Positions 40,001-42,480 of a DNA stretch of 64,000 bases are shown in pieces. The notes under the pieces are model-generated. The model searched no databases. It saw nothing but the letters and a program-made list of their open reading frames with translations, and was not told the DNA's origin. Numbering within the stretch: the stretch's first letter is position 1; every line of letters begins with the position of its first letter. Made by a program: the position numbers and the translations under genes. Origin of the DNA: Diphasiastrum complanatum (Eukaryota; Streptophyta; Lycopodiopsida; Lycopodiales; Lycopodiaceae); NCBI GenBank assembly GCA_029204225.1, contig CM055095.1:16088049-16152048 (forward strand). The letters are read 5' to 3'.

Positions 40001-41915
40001 GGCTCCAAACATTGTTTTCGTGCATTGACTGAATCTCCTCCTCCATGGCAAGGTTCCATTGGGGCCAATACTTGGATTGCTTGGCCTCATTTAGAGTCTT
40101 GGGCTCCAGGATAAAATCATTGGCCTCCTCCATGAGATAGATCATATCGTCGTATTTCTTTGGGGCCTTTTGCGCACGATCAGATCGCCTGAGCTCCGTG
40201 ATCATTGGGGCTTCAACATTCTCTGTCTGTGGTCTGCGGCCTTGCTCTTGTCTCCTTATTGCCGATGCTGGTTCCTCCATGCTCTCTGTTGTTGCCATGT
40301 TTGCTGGTGCTGCAATTTCTTGGTCCATGACGGGTGTGGTCGAAAGCTCGAGATAACTAGTCTGTGCTTCTGCAAGTGGGATATCTCTTGAGCTGTACTA
40401 GGACTCTGATTCGTGGAAATCCACATCCCGAGAGGTAATGACCTTTCTGAGCTCTGGTACATAGACTCTGTAGCCCCTCTGATTTCCTGGGTATCCAACA
40501 AAAAAACCTCGCCTAGCTCTGGGATCCAGCTTGTGTTTGCCAGGCCCTTCTACCGACACGTGACATAGGCATCCAAAAGTTGTGACATGCTCAAAATTTG
40601 CTTTCCTCCCAGTCCATTTTTTTGTGGGTGTCTTCCAATGGATTCTTTCTACAGGCAAGCGATTGTAGATATAAGTAGCTGTGGCCAATGCCTCTCCCCA
40701 AAATGACTTGGGTAACCCTTTAGCATGAAGCATACATCTCATGCTGTTTAACAAGGTTCTGTTCATTCTCTCGCTTAACCCATTTTGTTGGGGATTGTAG
40801 GGACAGGTAAATTCTCTTCTATTCCCATTCTCTTTGCAAAAATTGTCAGGATGGTATCAATCATGCAACGACAAGACAGTTCGCGACTGATCAATCGCTT
40901 GTTGAGATCTTCTACATGCGGTGTGGGCCCATAACCCTTGTTAGATTCACTATAACGCATGTGAAAGCATGCAGCAGAGTCATAGAAGAAAACGATTGCA
41001 AGATTGGCACACAAACCAAGAGGCTAATCAAACAAGACAATTAGAGTGCATCCAATGCGTCGCTGACAGACAAAAGTGAGGTCGTATATTTGAGTACTGA
41101 AAATACAGAAATACATAAGGTGCTGATCCCAAACAAAAGAAGGATGCTATCAGAGCTTCGGTTCTCACCACTTGACATGCATAAAAAAGAAAAGTTGTTT
41201 AATCACGAGTTTCACTAATCTATTTATCACACTAACGTCCTATGCATTATCTAGTCATTTTTGCGTGGGTTCTTGGCATGCTCCATCTGTATGCCAAGAA
41301 CCTGCTGCTGGCCGCGCTCCTATTCCTCCAGCTCATCGATCTGCGTCATTAGGTAGTTCCCTTCCTCCGGGTAGTTGTTACCCTTCATCTTCAGCTGAAA
41401 ATGGTCCCCTCATGTGCAGCTCGACGATCATCCATTGACTTATCACTTCTCACAAAATGCACATACTCTAGTTCCTTTAAGCTCCTTGGAGAATTTTTCA
41501 AAAGATTTTTCCGACAGCCCATGGTGACAAACAATTAGAATTGATACAAGCAATAGAAGTTAGTTGATCCAAATGCAACGTAATTCCGGCTTCCCAATCC
41601 ATTGCAACACAAAAATTTATCTATAGTCATAAGGTACGTAGTCCTTACATCTGATCCCAAAACCTTGGCATCGCGAACCTGCTGCATCATAATGCTGGGT
41701 CTAACTGGCCTGGAATTGCTTCCCTGATTCAGCAATTTTCCAATAAGAAAACCCGTTCCTGCGCTGTGTCTACAGGGAACAGGCCCGCGTTCACGAGAAA
41801 AGCCATCACACAAGGATCGATAGGATCGCCACTGTTCCTCGCTGTGAGCAGCATCGCCCAAAGCTTTCACAATTAATCTGAGAATTCGCCGCCACCGAGA
41901 GCTTCCGCCCTGCAT
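2328..41915 (-). CDS. Organelle-type translation elongation factor P (EF-P), 11 exons
   Basis: EF-P binds the ribosome between the P and E sites and relieves stalling at consecutive prolines. The CDS joins (minus strand) 41915-41649, 29172-29142, 28883-28870, 28683-28633, 27377-27308, 13815-13749, 13592-13525, 8696-8573, 7549-7510, 2600-2533 and 2346-2328. The total is 819 nt, or 272 codons plus TGA. All ten introns are GT-AG and all phases close, which is strong evidence that the model is right. Residues 1-80 form an Arg/Ser-rich leader, probably for mitochondria or plastids. Residues 84-150 form the KOW-like domain, with [14 protein letters not shown] and VELRDLQNG. Residues 160-230 form the OB domain, with [25 protein letters not shown] and MKG. 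Residues 231-267 form the C-terminal domain, with YKRVVLENG and [16 protein letters not shown]. At the site of the modified Lys of E. coli EF-P, the loop QQGRGGAT carries Arg115. The exons look intact. Expression and the exact organelle are inferred. Confidence 0.93.
2533..2600 (-). CDS. EF-P exon 10 (68 nt): C-terminal domain
   Basis: The exon encodes [20 protein letters not shown] followed by IT and two bases of Arg267. The family block PPF[IV]xxGDxI.[VI]xT is complete. The acceptor is GTCTGCAG| and the donor is CGAG|GTGAGT. The acceptor region is duplicated 103 bp further into the intron. Confidence 0.95.
2604..2742. repeat. 103-bp tandem duplication over the EF-P exon 10 acceptor
   Basis: A 36-bp core is identical at 2,604-2,639 and 2,707-2,742. 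On the gene's strand, the copy next to exon 10 ends in GTCTGCAG (the used acceptor), while the intronic copy reads GTCTGTAT and has lost the AG. Confidence 0.85.
3543..3865 (+). repeat. 5' LTR of decayed gypsy element
   Basis: It shares a series of blocks with 5,922-6,340, including GGTTCAAGGCTC-like, CCCTTCTAGA, TCTGCTCTCG-like and GTGATGCTTTGCTTGT, with many substitutions and indels. The primer site begins directly after it. Confidence 0.8.
3866..3877 (+). other. Primer-binding site (tRNA-iMet type, mutated)
   Basis: TGGTATCAAAGG differs slightly from the plant iMet primer site TGGTATCAGAGC and lies immediately inside the left LTR. Confidence 0.7.
4930..5920 (+). pseudogene. Decayed gypsy gag and protease remnant
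   Basis: In shifting frames the translation shows [11 protein letters not shown], then [20 protein letters not shown], a cysteine-containing [10 protein letters not shown] (zinc-knuckle remnant), and [20 protein letters not shown]. These follow, in order, the gag of gypsy B at 18,216-19,459. A protease-like EGQDI..F segment precedes the right LTR. Many stops and frameshifts make it non-coding. Confidence 0.8.
5922..6340 (+). repeat. 3' LTR of decayed gypsy element
   Basis: It begins AGTTACCGAA and ends CTTCTTAACT. It is homologous to 3,543-3,865 but about 100 bp longer because of indels. Confidence 0.8.
7427..7506. repeat. Compound microsatellite (TG)20(AG)20
   Basis: Forty bases of TG repeat are followed without interruption by forty bases of AG repeat. 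The AG end lies 3 bp from EF-P exon 9, so on the gene's strand the array forms the first 80-odd bases of intron 9. Confidence 0.98.
7510..7549 (-). CDS. EF-P exon 9 (40 nt), followed by a repeat-derived donor
   Basis: The exon completes Thr231 and encodes [13 protein letters not shown], the first strand of the C-terminal domain (family pattern Y-K-x-x-x-L-x-N-G). The acceptor is GCTTGCAG|. The donor reads ATG|GTTCTC and runs directly into (CT)20(CA)20, so positions +3 onward do not match the GTAAGT consensus. Both phases fit, which is why I accept this weak donor. Confidence 0.85.
8573..8696 (-). CDS. EF-P exon 8 (124 nt): OB domain
   Basis: The exon encodes residues 191-230 with parts of the flanking codons. 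It holds the core of the OB fold: [19 protein letters not shown], then [20 protein letters not shown]. The V-T-C-T-V and E-x-x-x-K-G blocks are hallmarks of EF-P. The acceptor is GATACAG| and the donor is CAAC|GTAAGG. Confidence 0.95.
9060..9640 (-). pseudogene. Gypsy C integrase remnant
   Basis: The frames show [23 protein letters not shown] with the second catalytic Asp, then [14 protein letters not shown] with the catalytic Glu, then [15 protein letters not shown]. An H2C2 zinc-finger remnant ([11 protein letters not shown]) and DFIVSLPKT precede them. Several in-frame stops are present, and the C-terminal third is missing. Confidence 0.85.
9742..10422 (-). pseudogene. Gypsy C RNase H domain
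   Basis: The open frame shows [18 protein letters not shown] (first catalytic Asp), [20 protein letters not shown] (Glu) and DHESIKWL (Asp), ending with [12 protein letters not shown]. These are the standard gypsy RNase H motifs. The frame runs open into the linker toward integrase. The RT that should precede it in the same frame is broken just upstream at about 10,425. Confidence 0.92.
10426..11010 (-). pseudogene. Gypsy C reverse transcriptase
   Basis: The RT motifs [47 protein letters not shown] and [11 protein letters not shown] are visible across two overlapping frames joined near 10,690. The catalytic box is FLDD. A frame break within the palm domain and another before RNase H inactivate it. 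Confidence 0.9.
10987..11507 (-). pseudogene. Gypsy C aspartic protease
   Basis: [20 protein letters not shown] is the retropepsin active-site region, with DDG in place of the usual D[ST][15 protein letters not shown] is the downstream ILG-x-x-WL block. The middle Ser/Thr substitution would be unusual for an active enzyme. The frame breaks before the RT. Confidence 0.88.
11640..12140 (-). pseudogene. Gypsy C gag remnant with zinc knuckle
   Basis: A CCHC-like [15 protein letters not shown] segment lies next to the protease. Upstream is a capsid-like stretch ending [20 protein letters not shown]. The capsid N-terminus cannot be followed beyond about 12,140. Confidence 0.7.
12911..12923 (-). 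other. Primer-binding-site-like sequence of gypsy C
   Basis: On the minus strand TGGAATCAGAGGC resembles the iMet primer site TGGTATCAGAGCC. If real, the 5' LTR of gypsy C begins at 12,924 and extends to the right. I could not define its far end. Confidence 0.45.
13525..13592 (-). CDS. EF-P exon 7 (68 nt)
   Basis: The exon completes Asp167, then encodes [20 protein letters not shown] followed by LT and one base of the next codon. The motif [FY]EQIEVP is characteristic of the family at the KOW-OB boundary. The acceptor is GTGCAG| and the donor is ACAG|GTATGC. The intron before it is only 156 bp. Confidence 0.93.
13749..13815 (-). CDS. EF-P exon 6 (67 nt)
   Basis: The exon completes a Lys codon, then encodes [21 protein letters not shown] and two bases of Asp. 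This is the end of the KOW domain and the linker into the OB domain, equivalent to the family's FxYxxxDxxxLM segment. The acceptor is TTGCAG| and the donor is GGA|GTAAGT. It is separated from exon 5 by a 13.5-kb intron that holds the copia A/gypsy B nest. Confidence 0.92.
14200..14382. repeat. 87-bp tandem duplication
   Basis: The block GGGTGATCATATCCCATTTG starts at 14,200 and again at 14,287, and the trailing CCAATCCGGG recurs near 14,280 and 14,372. This gives about two copies. Confidence 0.8.
14405..14661 (-). pseudogene. Old gypsy RT, right half of a split gene (C-terminal part)
   Basis: Minus-strand translation gives [23 protein letters not shown] residues, [23 protein letters not shown] and YFLDDF, which are the palm motifs of a Tat/Athila-like gypsy RT. 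It stops at the copia A target site (GTGTC at 14,662). The missing N-terminal half is at 25,651-25,790, about 11 kb away. Confidence 0.8.
14667..14736 (-). repeat. 3' LTR of copia A, outer part
   Basis: This is the first 70 bp of the LTR, matching 25,196 onward. It ends in the CCAAC duplication at the edge of gypsy B. A short deletion relative to the other LTR lies just before the junction. Confidence 0.93.
14737..15174 (-). repeat. 3' LTR of gypsy B
   Basis: 438 bp, starts AGTTACGAATAG and ends GTCCATAACT on the plus strand. Nearly identical to 20,066-20,509 and to the solo LTR at 32,293-32,735. The pol reading frame runs about 100 bp into it. Confidence 0.97.
15077..15925 (-). pseudogene. 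Gypsy B integrase C-terminus and chromodomain
   Basis: [20 protein letters not shown] and [12 protein letters not shown] lead to a [11 protein letters not shown] (GPY/F-type) region. After a frame change come [12 protein letters not shown] and [10 protein letters not shown]. The chromodomain is at 15,236-15,370 ([20 protein letters not shown] then [13 protein letters not shown]), with the conserved aromatic and acidic positions of chromoviruses, which are thought to use it to target chromatin. Confidence 0.92.
15926..16476 (-). pseudogene. Gypsy B integrase, N-terminal finger and core
   Basis: [20 protein letters not shown] with [10 protein letters not shown] is the HHCC finger. [32 protein letters not shown] and [10 protein letters not shown] give two of the catalytic acids. 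The piece is joined directly to the RT with RNase H deleted. The third acid should be near 15,950, where the frame breaks. Confidence 0.9.
16477..17314 (-). pseudogene. Gypsy B reverse transcriptase
   Basis: Motifs in order are [71 protein letters not shown] and [12 protein letters not shown]. The catalytic box is YFDD, near 16,860. Frame breaks lie near 17,100 and 17,040. The frame ends at FNTLRRAV, the start of the connection to RNase H, and then jumps straight to integrase sequence. Confidence 0.92.
17362..17831 (-). pseudogene. Gypsy B protease lacking its active-site segment
   Basis: It begins [19 protein letters not shown], which normally follows the catalytic D[ST]GA, and continues to [28 protein letters not shown]. 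The catalytic Asp region is not present on this side or the other side of the inserted fragment. A protease without it should be inactive. Confidence 0.85.
17832..18205 (+). pseudogene. Copia gag fragment inserted backwards in gypsy B protease
   Basis: On the plus strand the piece encodes [33 protein letters not shown], then (after stops) [19 protein letters not shown] and [12 protein letters not shown]. These match, in order, the gag of copia G at 56,027-56,428. It has no LTR, RT or poly(A), and lies opposite to gypsy B. The flanking gypsy sequence stops at IRLRVRI on one side and resumes at [12 protein letters not shown] on the other, so it replaces the DSG-x-x-HNF segment of the protease. 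Confidence 0.85.
18206..19459 (-). pseudogene. Gypsy B gag
   Basis: The frame probably begins [11 protein letters not shown] at 19,459. It hits a stop and shift at once, and continues in another frame from about 19,400 ([13 protein letters not shown]). It contains a Pro/Phe-rich linker, the capsid block [35 protein letters not shown], and one zinc knuckle [14 protein letters not shown] (CX2CX4HX4C). It ends IRLRVRI, where the protease should begin, and runs into the inverted copia fragment. Confidence 0.9.
20053..20065 (-). other. Gypsy B primer-binding site (tRNA-iMet)
   Basis: TGGTATCAGAGCA on the minus strand, with no spacer after the LTR end TAACT. Confidence 0.93.
20066..20509 (-). repeat. 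5' LTR of gypsy B
   Basis: 444 bp. It carries an extra TAAATG unit relative to the 3' LTR. Confidence 0.97.
20510..20884 (-). repeat. 3' LTR of copia A, inner part
   Basis: It resumes with CCAAC and TCTAAGAGAG exactly where the intact LTR at 25,280 continues, and ends TTTCTAACA. It includes a short GA microsatellite that differs in length from the other LTR. Confidence 0.93.
20922..21826 (-). pseudogene. Copia A RNase H after a large RT deletion
   Basis: The piece starts with [13 protein letters not shown], a motif downstream of the RT catalytic box, and continues [42 protein letters not shown] and [10 protein letters not shown], the copia RNase H. Nothing matching the RT palm (VDVxxAFL, YVDD) lies between it and the integrase. 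The catalytic RT was therefore lost by internal deletion near 21,830. One frame break lies near 21,290. Confidence 0.92.
21827..22661 (-). pseudogene. Copia A integrase C-terminal part
   Basis: In two further frames, [20 protein letters not shown] supplies the catalytic Glu, and [20 protein letters not shown] and [16 protein letters not shown] give the C-terminal region. The frame then runs through a Gln/Pro-rich linker and ends abruptly where the RT should begin. Frameshifts at about 22,663 and 22,400 separate the pieces. Confidence 0.9.
22666..24495 (-). CDS. Copia A gag, protease and N-terminal integrase
   Basis: The likely start is the Met before [19 protein letters not shown] at 24,495, because the copia gag pattern LDGTNYSLW follows it. 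The order is a gag capsid, a lysine/glycine-rich stretch, a zinc knuckle [14 protein letters not shown], protease, a GAG-pre-integrase HHCC finger ([11 protein letters not shown] and CEGCILGK), and the integrase core with VHSDVCGP and LRTDRGGE. In the protease, IDSG is followed directly by QEAFTKL, so about ten residues including the usual His-containing loop are deleted. The frame ends at 22,666, before the catalytic Glu. Confidence 0.93.
   Translation of the reverse strand: MAKESEAAISSLFSEDRLDGTNYSLWSYMMKNLLIAKGLWDLVNGDEERPPSLAAPTPRGSSSSTSSSPSSEEQKKWDRRDAQAHSMVALAVKRSILPHIRSCKTSKSAWDTLYTMCRVKNPARVVYLRNQLSLLKMQEGDQVTNHLTKIKDLREELLNIDEIIEDAQFVSITLNSLPSSYLPFVSSLSISLGGHQLSFDELVGLLLQEEQTRQNFAGDTQQDQAFFTKGKGKGKSKGKGKPPSKDEQKPIGGQDVNTQKKKGKCHYCKKYRHYIKDCKKKLAKEVSKGIDTSASLATLEQELEASGDLFNQDYAFVSNITSTSMRNSSSVLQDADFQPIEWVIDSGQEAFTKLVKVQNGSKVQCADDASYSIHGIGIVAIILPNGEKKYIKNVLYVPGIKKNLLSVSTMLKQGLVVEFKEDKCLVKDPKRSLLIIVSGTMHAGLFIMDTYERRIPSTCLVASTSQSLKLAELWHARFGHLNFASLKKLKTFNMVEDIPTIEQPEGHVCEGCILGKFQRKPFPIDGTIMVLDKFDLVHSDVCGPMRTESIGKCIYFMTFIDDFSRFTWIYPMKAKSKVFQRFKDFLAMVENQFGHSLKTLRTDRGGEIH
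25181..25195 (-). other. Copia A primer-binding site (tRNA-iMet)
   Basis: TGGTATCAGAGCTAC on the minus strand, directly inside the 5' LTR. Confidence 0.92.
25196..25645 (-). repeat. 5' LTR of copia A
   Basis: It reads (plus strand) TGTAGGAAAGC to TTTCTAATA, 450 bp, adjacent to the primer site at its inner edge. Its outer terminal dinucleotide is mutated (CA to TA). It contains GGGCGCCCAACTCTAAGAG, the empty version of the gypsy B insertion site. Confidence 0.95.
25651..25790 (-). pseudogene. Old gypsy RT, left half of a split gene (N-terminal part)
   Basis: Minus-strand translation shows [20 protein letters not shown], then [18 protein letters not shown], the RT segment that directly precedes the GYHQ motif found at 14,660. 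With the GTGTC duplication it shows one RT split by copia A. Confidence 0.82.
25791..27307. other. Part of EF-P intron 5 with no recognised gene
   Basis: AT-rich sequence with short random frames. A Cys/His-rich minus-strand stretch near 26,230-26,330 might be a gag scrap of the old gypsy element, but no motif is convincing. Confidence 0.4.
27308..27377 (-). CDS. EF-P exon 5 (70 nt): KOW domain
   Basis: The exon encodes [20 protein letters not shown] followed by AIE and one base of the next codon. The pattern V-x-L-R-D-x-x-x-G-x-K-x-x-x-R-x-x-x-x-E is diagnostic of the EF-P N-terminal domain. The acceptor is GAGCAG| and the donor is GAGA|GTATGT. Confidence 0.93.
28633..28683 (-). CDS. EF-P exon 4 (51 nt): active loop
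   Basis: The exon encodes [17 protein letters not shown], in phase 0 at both ends. This is the loop that points at the peptidyl-transferase centre in EF-P. E. coli has a modified Lys34 at its tip. Here the aligned residue is Arg115 in the sequence GRGG. The acceptor is TTATAG| and the donor is CAG|GTTATG. Confidence 0.9.
28870..28883 (-). CDS. EF-P exon 3, a 14-nt microexon
   Basis: GACGTCTACTACAG completes the split Gly and encodes Arg-Leu-Leu-Gln, which fills exactly the gap G-R-x-x-Q between ERKG and VLKTQ. The acceptor is GAGAAG| and the donor is CAG|GTATGG. Skipping it would remove 14 nt and shift the frame, so its inclusion is needed for a full-length protein. Confidence 0.75.
29142..29172 (-). 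CDS. EF-P exon 2 (31 nt)
   Basis: The exon encodes [10 protein letters not shown] plus the first base of a Gly codon, continuing GSD from exon 1. This matches the family pattern of a V-K-x-G-x-x-I-E-x-K-G turn. The acceptor is ATGCAG| and the donor is AAAAG|GTCAGA. Confidence 0.85.
29173..29859. other. Inner edge of EF-P intron 1, nothing recognised
   Basis: AT-rich with no long frame, no paired repeats and no domain that I can identify. Confidence 0.5.
29860..30050 (+). pseudogene. Gypsy integrase fragment
   Basis: Plus-strand translation gives [20 protein letters not shown] followed by KLATFM, the first catalytic region of a gypsy integrase. It is followed after stops by remnants of the second region (GPRRSIT). 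No LTR or other domain adjoins it. Confidence 0.8.
30469..30534. repeat. Microsatellite (GA)33
   Basis: 66 bp of pure GA repeat. The preceding 40 bp (TTCCTTATGGCTTCAGTTCA and on) recur before the arrays at 33,784 and 33,978. Confidence 0.98.
31728..33306 (-). pseudogene. LINE reverse transcriptase domain
   Basis: Pieces lie at 33,040-33,306 ([15 protein letters not shown]), 32,741-33,026 ([20 protein letters not shown] then [19 protein letters not shown]) and 31,728-32,280 (FPFT...[33 protein letters not shown]). The catalytic YADD box is intact at about 32,140. The solo LTR sits between the DTGLSE and SEHIW segments. Confidence 0.9.
32293..32735 (-). mobile_element. Solo LTR of the gypsy B family
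   Basis: 443 bp, nearly identical to the LTRs at 14,737 and 20,066, with the same AGTTA and TAACT ends. It is flanked by the target duplication CTGAC (32,288-32,292 and 32,736-32,740). No internal sequence remains, which implies LTR-LTR recombination after insertion into the LINE. Confidence 0.97.
33784..33829. repeat. Microsatellite (AG)23
   Basis: 46 bp of AG repeat, preceded by a GGTTCAGTATGGTTCC-rich block that recurs at 33,850-33,970. Confidence 0.97.
33978..34012. repeat. Microsatellite (GA)17
   Basis: 35 bp of GA repeat. GGACATGTGTC followed by TTTCAGCCATGATTCAGTA occurs at both 33,648 and 33,829, so this array and the previous one are part of a roughly 190-bp tandem duplication. Confidence 0.95.
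34142..35565 (-). pseudogene. Copia F integrase and partial RT
   Basis: [11 protein letters not shown] and CESCIISK form the HHCC finger. VHSDICGPM and LRTDGGGEY carry two catalytic Asp residues. Around 35,095 the segment that should read QNG[VL][AS]E is damaged by a small deletion with a frameshift, so the catalytic Glu is lost. The second part runs from [16 protein letters not shown] to [16 protein letters not shown] and then RT motifs [39 protein letters not shown], ending at PEGYELKDI before the YVDD box. Confidence 0.93.
35598..36881 (-). CDS. Copia F gag and protease
   Basis: 427 codons from [20 protein letters not shown], the usual copia gag start ([13 protein letters not shown]). A capsid of the UBN2 type spans about residues 30-200. 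The zinc knuckle is [14 protein letters not shown]. The protease active site is [13 protein letters not shown], and [15 protein letters not shown] follows, all intact. This is the best preserved gag-protease frame in the window. Confidence 0.95.
   Translation of the reverse strand: MDPSSSSSLIDRLDGDNYHLWKFKMKVILLAKALWDIVDGIELKPEGDAAIITKWRLRDGKAFAMITLNIKDTQISHIRAAQTAKDAWDIIAILYDIKDVTSKLHPREKFFTLRMSDADSVSSHLKTFKNLMEQMTATGSVIEDSDALMTLLSSLPEAYENWVMAISTQEHLTLSRVISLLLQEEIRRSASSSGSRSDPQALYSKNQKFRSKRSTKSGYIDKKSNMQSGPNSSLGSNSSSSSFQPVQRLFCRYCKRTGHEIKDCRTLKYNNEKKKQFQQQAHSATTSHSNQQQEEEDEATFMNKEGEQQDIDSWCLDSGAIQHMTHHRDWIKDYKSFTHSRVVQLRDTSSHSIEGEGTVRVEFKRGEVKLLSNVLHVPNLTKNLFSVSRITDSGRRVEFDTDGCTILDKSRKVLSYGRRSGYLYKLS
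37010..37021 (-). other. Copia F primer-binding site
   Basis: TAGTATCAGAGC on the minus strand, one base different from the iMet site TGGTATCAGAGC. Confidence 0.8.
37022..37458 (-). repeat. 5' LTR of copia F (outer end approximate)
   Basis: Begins TGTCGTAAAACATGGGG next to the primer site. The outer end is placed at a CA near 37,458 because the GAAGGT repeats begin soon after. There is no second LTR to compare. Confidence 0.65.
37480..37850. repeat. GAAGGT-rich degenerate minisatellite
   Basis: The motif CGAAGGT or TGAAGGT recurs about ten times with A-rich spacers. A longer 43-bp block (GGTTTCTAAGGCATTCTGGC and on) is repeated at about 37,626 and 37,708, a period near 82 bp. Confidence 0.85.
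38037..38543 (-). repeat. 3' LTR of copia E
   Basis: Plus strand TGTTAGATTCACTATAAC to GACTAATCA. Only scattered single-base differences from the other LTR. Confidence 0.94.
38544..40938 (-). pseudogene. Copia E partial integrase, RT and RNase H
   Basis: The first recognisable piece is [17 protein letters not shown] (integrase Glu) near 40,790. Then come [34 protein letters not shown], the RT blocks [53 protein letters not shown] and YVDDILITG, and RNase H ([20 protein letters not shown] to [16 protein letters not shown]). The YVDD box is intact. Frameshifts lie near 40,780, 40,395 and 39,300, so no single protein can be made. Confidence 0.94.
40939..41445 (-). repeat. 5' LTR of copia E
   Basis: Plus strand TGTTAGATTCACTATAACG to GACTTATCA, 507 bp. 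The sequence inside it (AGGGTTATGGGCCCAC on the minus strand) is not an iMet site, so the primer tRNA is unknown or the site was altered. Confidence 0.94.
41649..41915 (-). CDS. EF-P exon 1: transit peptide and start of KOW domain
   Basis: The exon encodes residues 1-89. It begins with [14 protein letters not shown], a basic, Ser/Arg-rich leader without acidic clusters, as in mitochondrial or plastid targeting peptides. It ends with DAKVLGSD, the first strand of the EF-P N-terminal domain. The donor is GAT|GTAAGG. The ATG at 41,915 is the first in frame. The exon is much richer in G+C than the surrounding retroelements, as expected for a host exon. Confidence 0.85.
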
Positions 41916-42109
41916 CGATCAGCGCTCACCTCTTATGGACTACTGCAATGGGAAAGAATGAATGTTGCATTCAAACTCTGTCCGGCTTTTTTGGTTCGAT
42001 CGGTCGATCGATCTTCTCTTGAAAGTTGAAAGTTGGGTACCCTGACTGAAAACGAGACACTTTTATGACTGATAAAAGAATTATTTATGATTCTAATATT
42101 ATGAGTTTG
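41916..42109. promoter_or_regulatory. Immediate upstream region of EF-P (5' UTR and promoter, inferred)
   Basis: This lies directly 5' of the EF-P ATG on the minus strand. No defined TATA box or other motif is convincing, so the assignment is positional only. Confidence 0.35.
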
Positions 42110-42480
42110 TTTTTTAGCCACACCCCCACCGCTGGAGCTTACGAGCACGCCCCACGCGAGGGAGGGGTTTGGCCCCGGTGCCCTCCAGCAGCTGACGCAT
42201 GTCAGTCGTTGGGTGCCCGTCAAAAATCATGGTGCGCCTGATTTTGGCGGGCGGCGCCAGCATCGGGCACCTGCGAGGTGGCGTCGGGCAAGGCACTGGC
42301 AAGGCGCAGGTGGCGTCGGGCAGCCGCACAGGGCGCCGGGCACCCCAACGCCCAGGCACGCACACACACATGTAAGAGTGAGGGGAGTTTCTATATATAT
42401 CCCCTCTTGCAAAAATGTTGATAATGCTTATGGGATAGAAATTGGTTGCCTGGACACATGGCGTCCAGGCAGCCCATTTT
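42110..42480. other. GC-rich patch with internal repeats and a hairpin
   Basis: Strongly GC-rich between about 42,225 and 42,365 in an AT-rich setting, with AGGTGGCGTCGGGCA appearing twice. A TATA-like CTATATATATCCCC lies near 42,392, and TGCCTGGAC/GTCCAGGCA (42,447-42,455 and 42,463-42,471) can form a 9-bp hairpin with a 7-base loop. No coding function is recognised. It could be a promoter-associated island or a foreign element. Confidence 0.5.

Larger units (their letters stand above)
38037..41445 (-). mobile_element. Copia E, LTR retrotransposon lacking its 5' coding half
   Basis: Two 507-bp LTRs (38,037-38,543 and 40,939-41,445) are nearly identical and flanked by the target duplication CTTCT (38,032-38,036 and 41,446-41,450). 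A purine tract (GAGGGGGAATT on the minus strand) borders the 3' LTR. The internal 2.4 kb holds only the last third of integrase, RT and RNase H. gag, protease and the integrase core are deleted. It is a young insertion, 0.2 kb from EF-P exon 1, in the same orientation as the gene. Confidence 0.95.

Noticed and set aside
42225..42365. rRNA or coding exon in the GC-rich patch
   Set aside because: No conserved rRNA segment is seen, and the frames read as low-complexity Gly/Arg/Pro.
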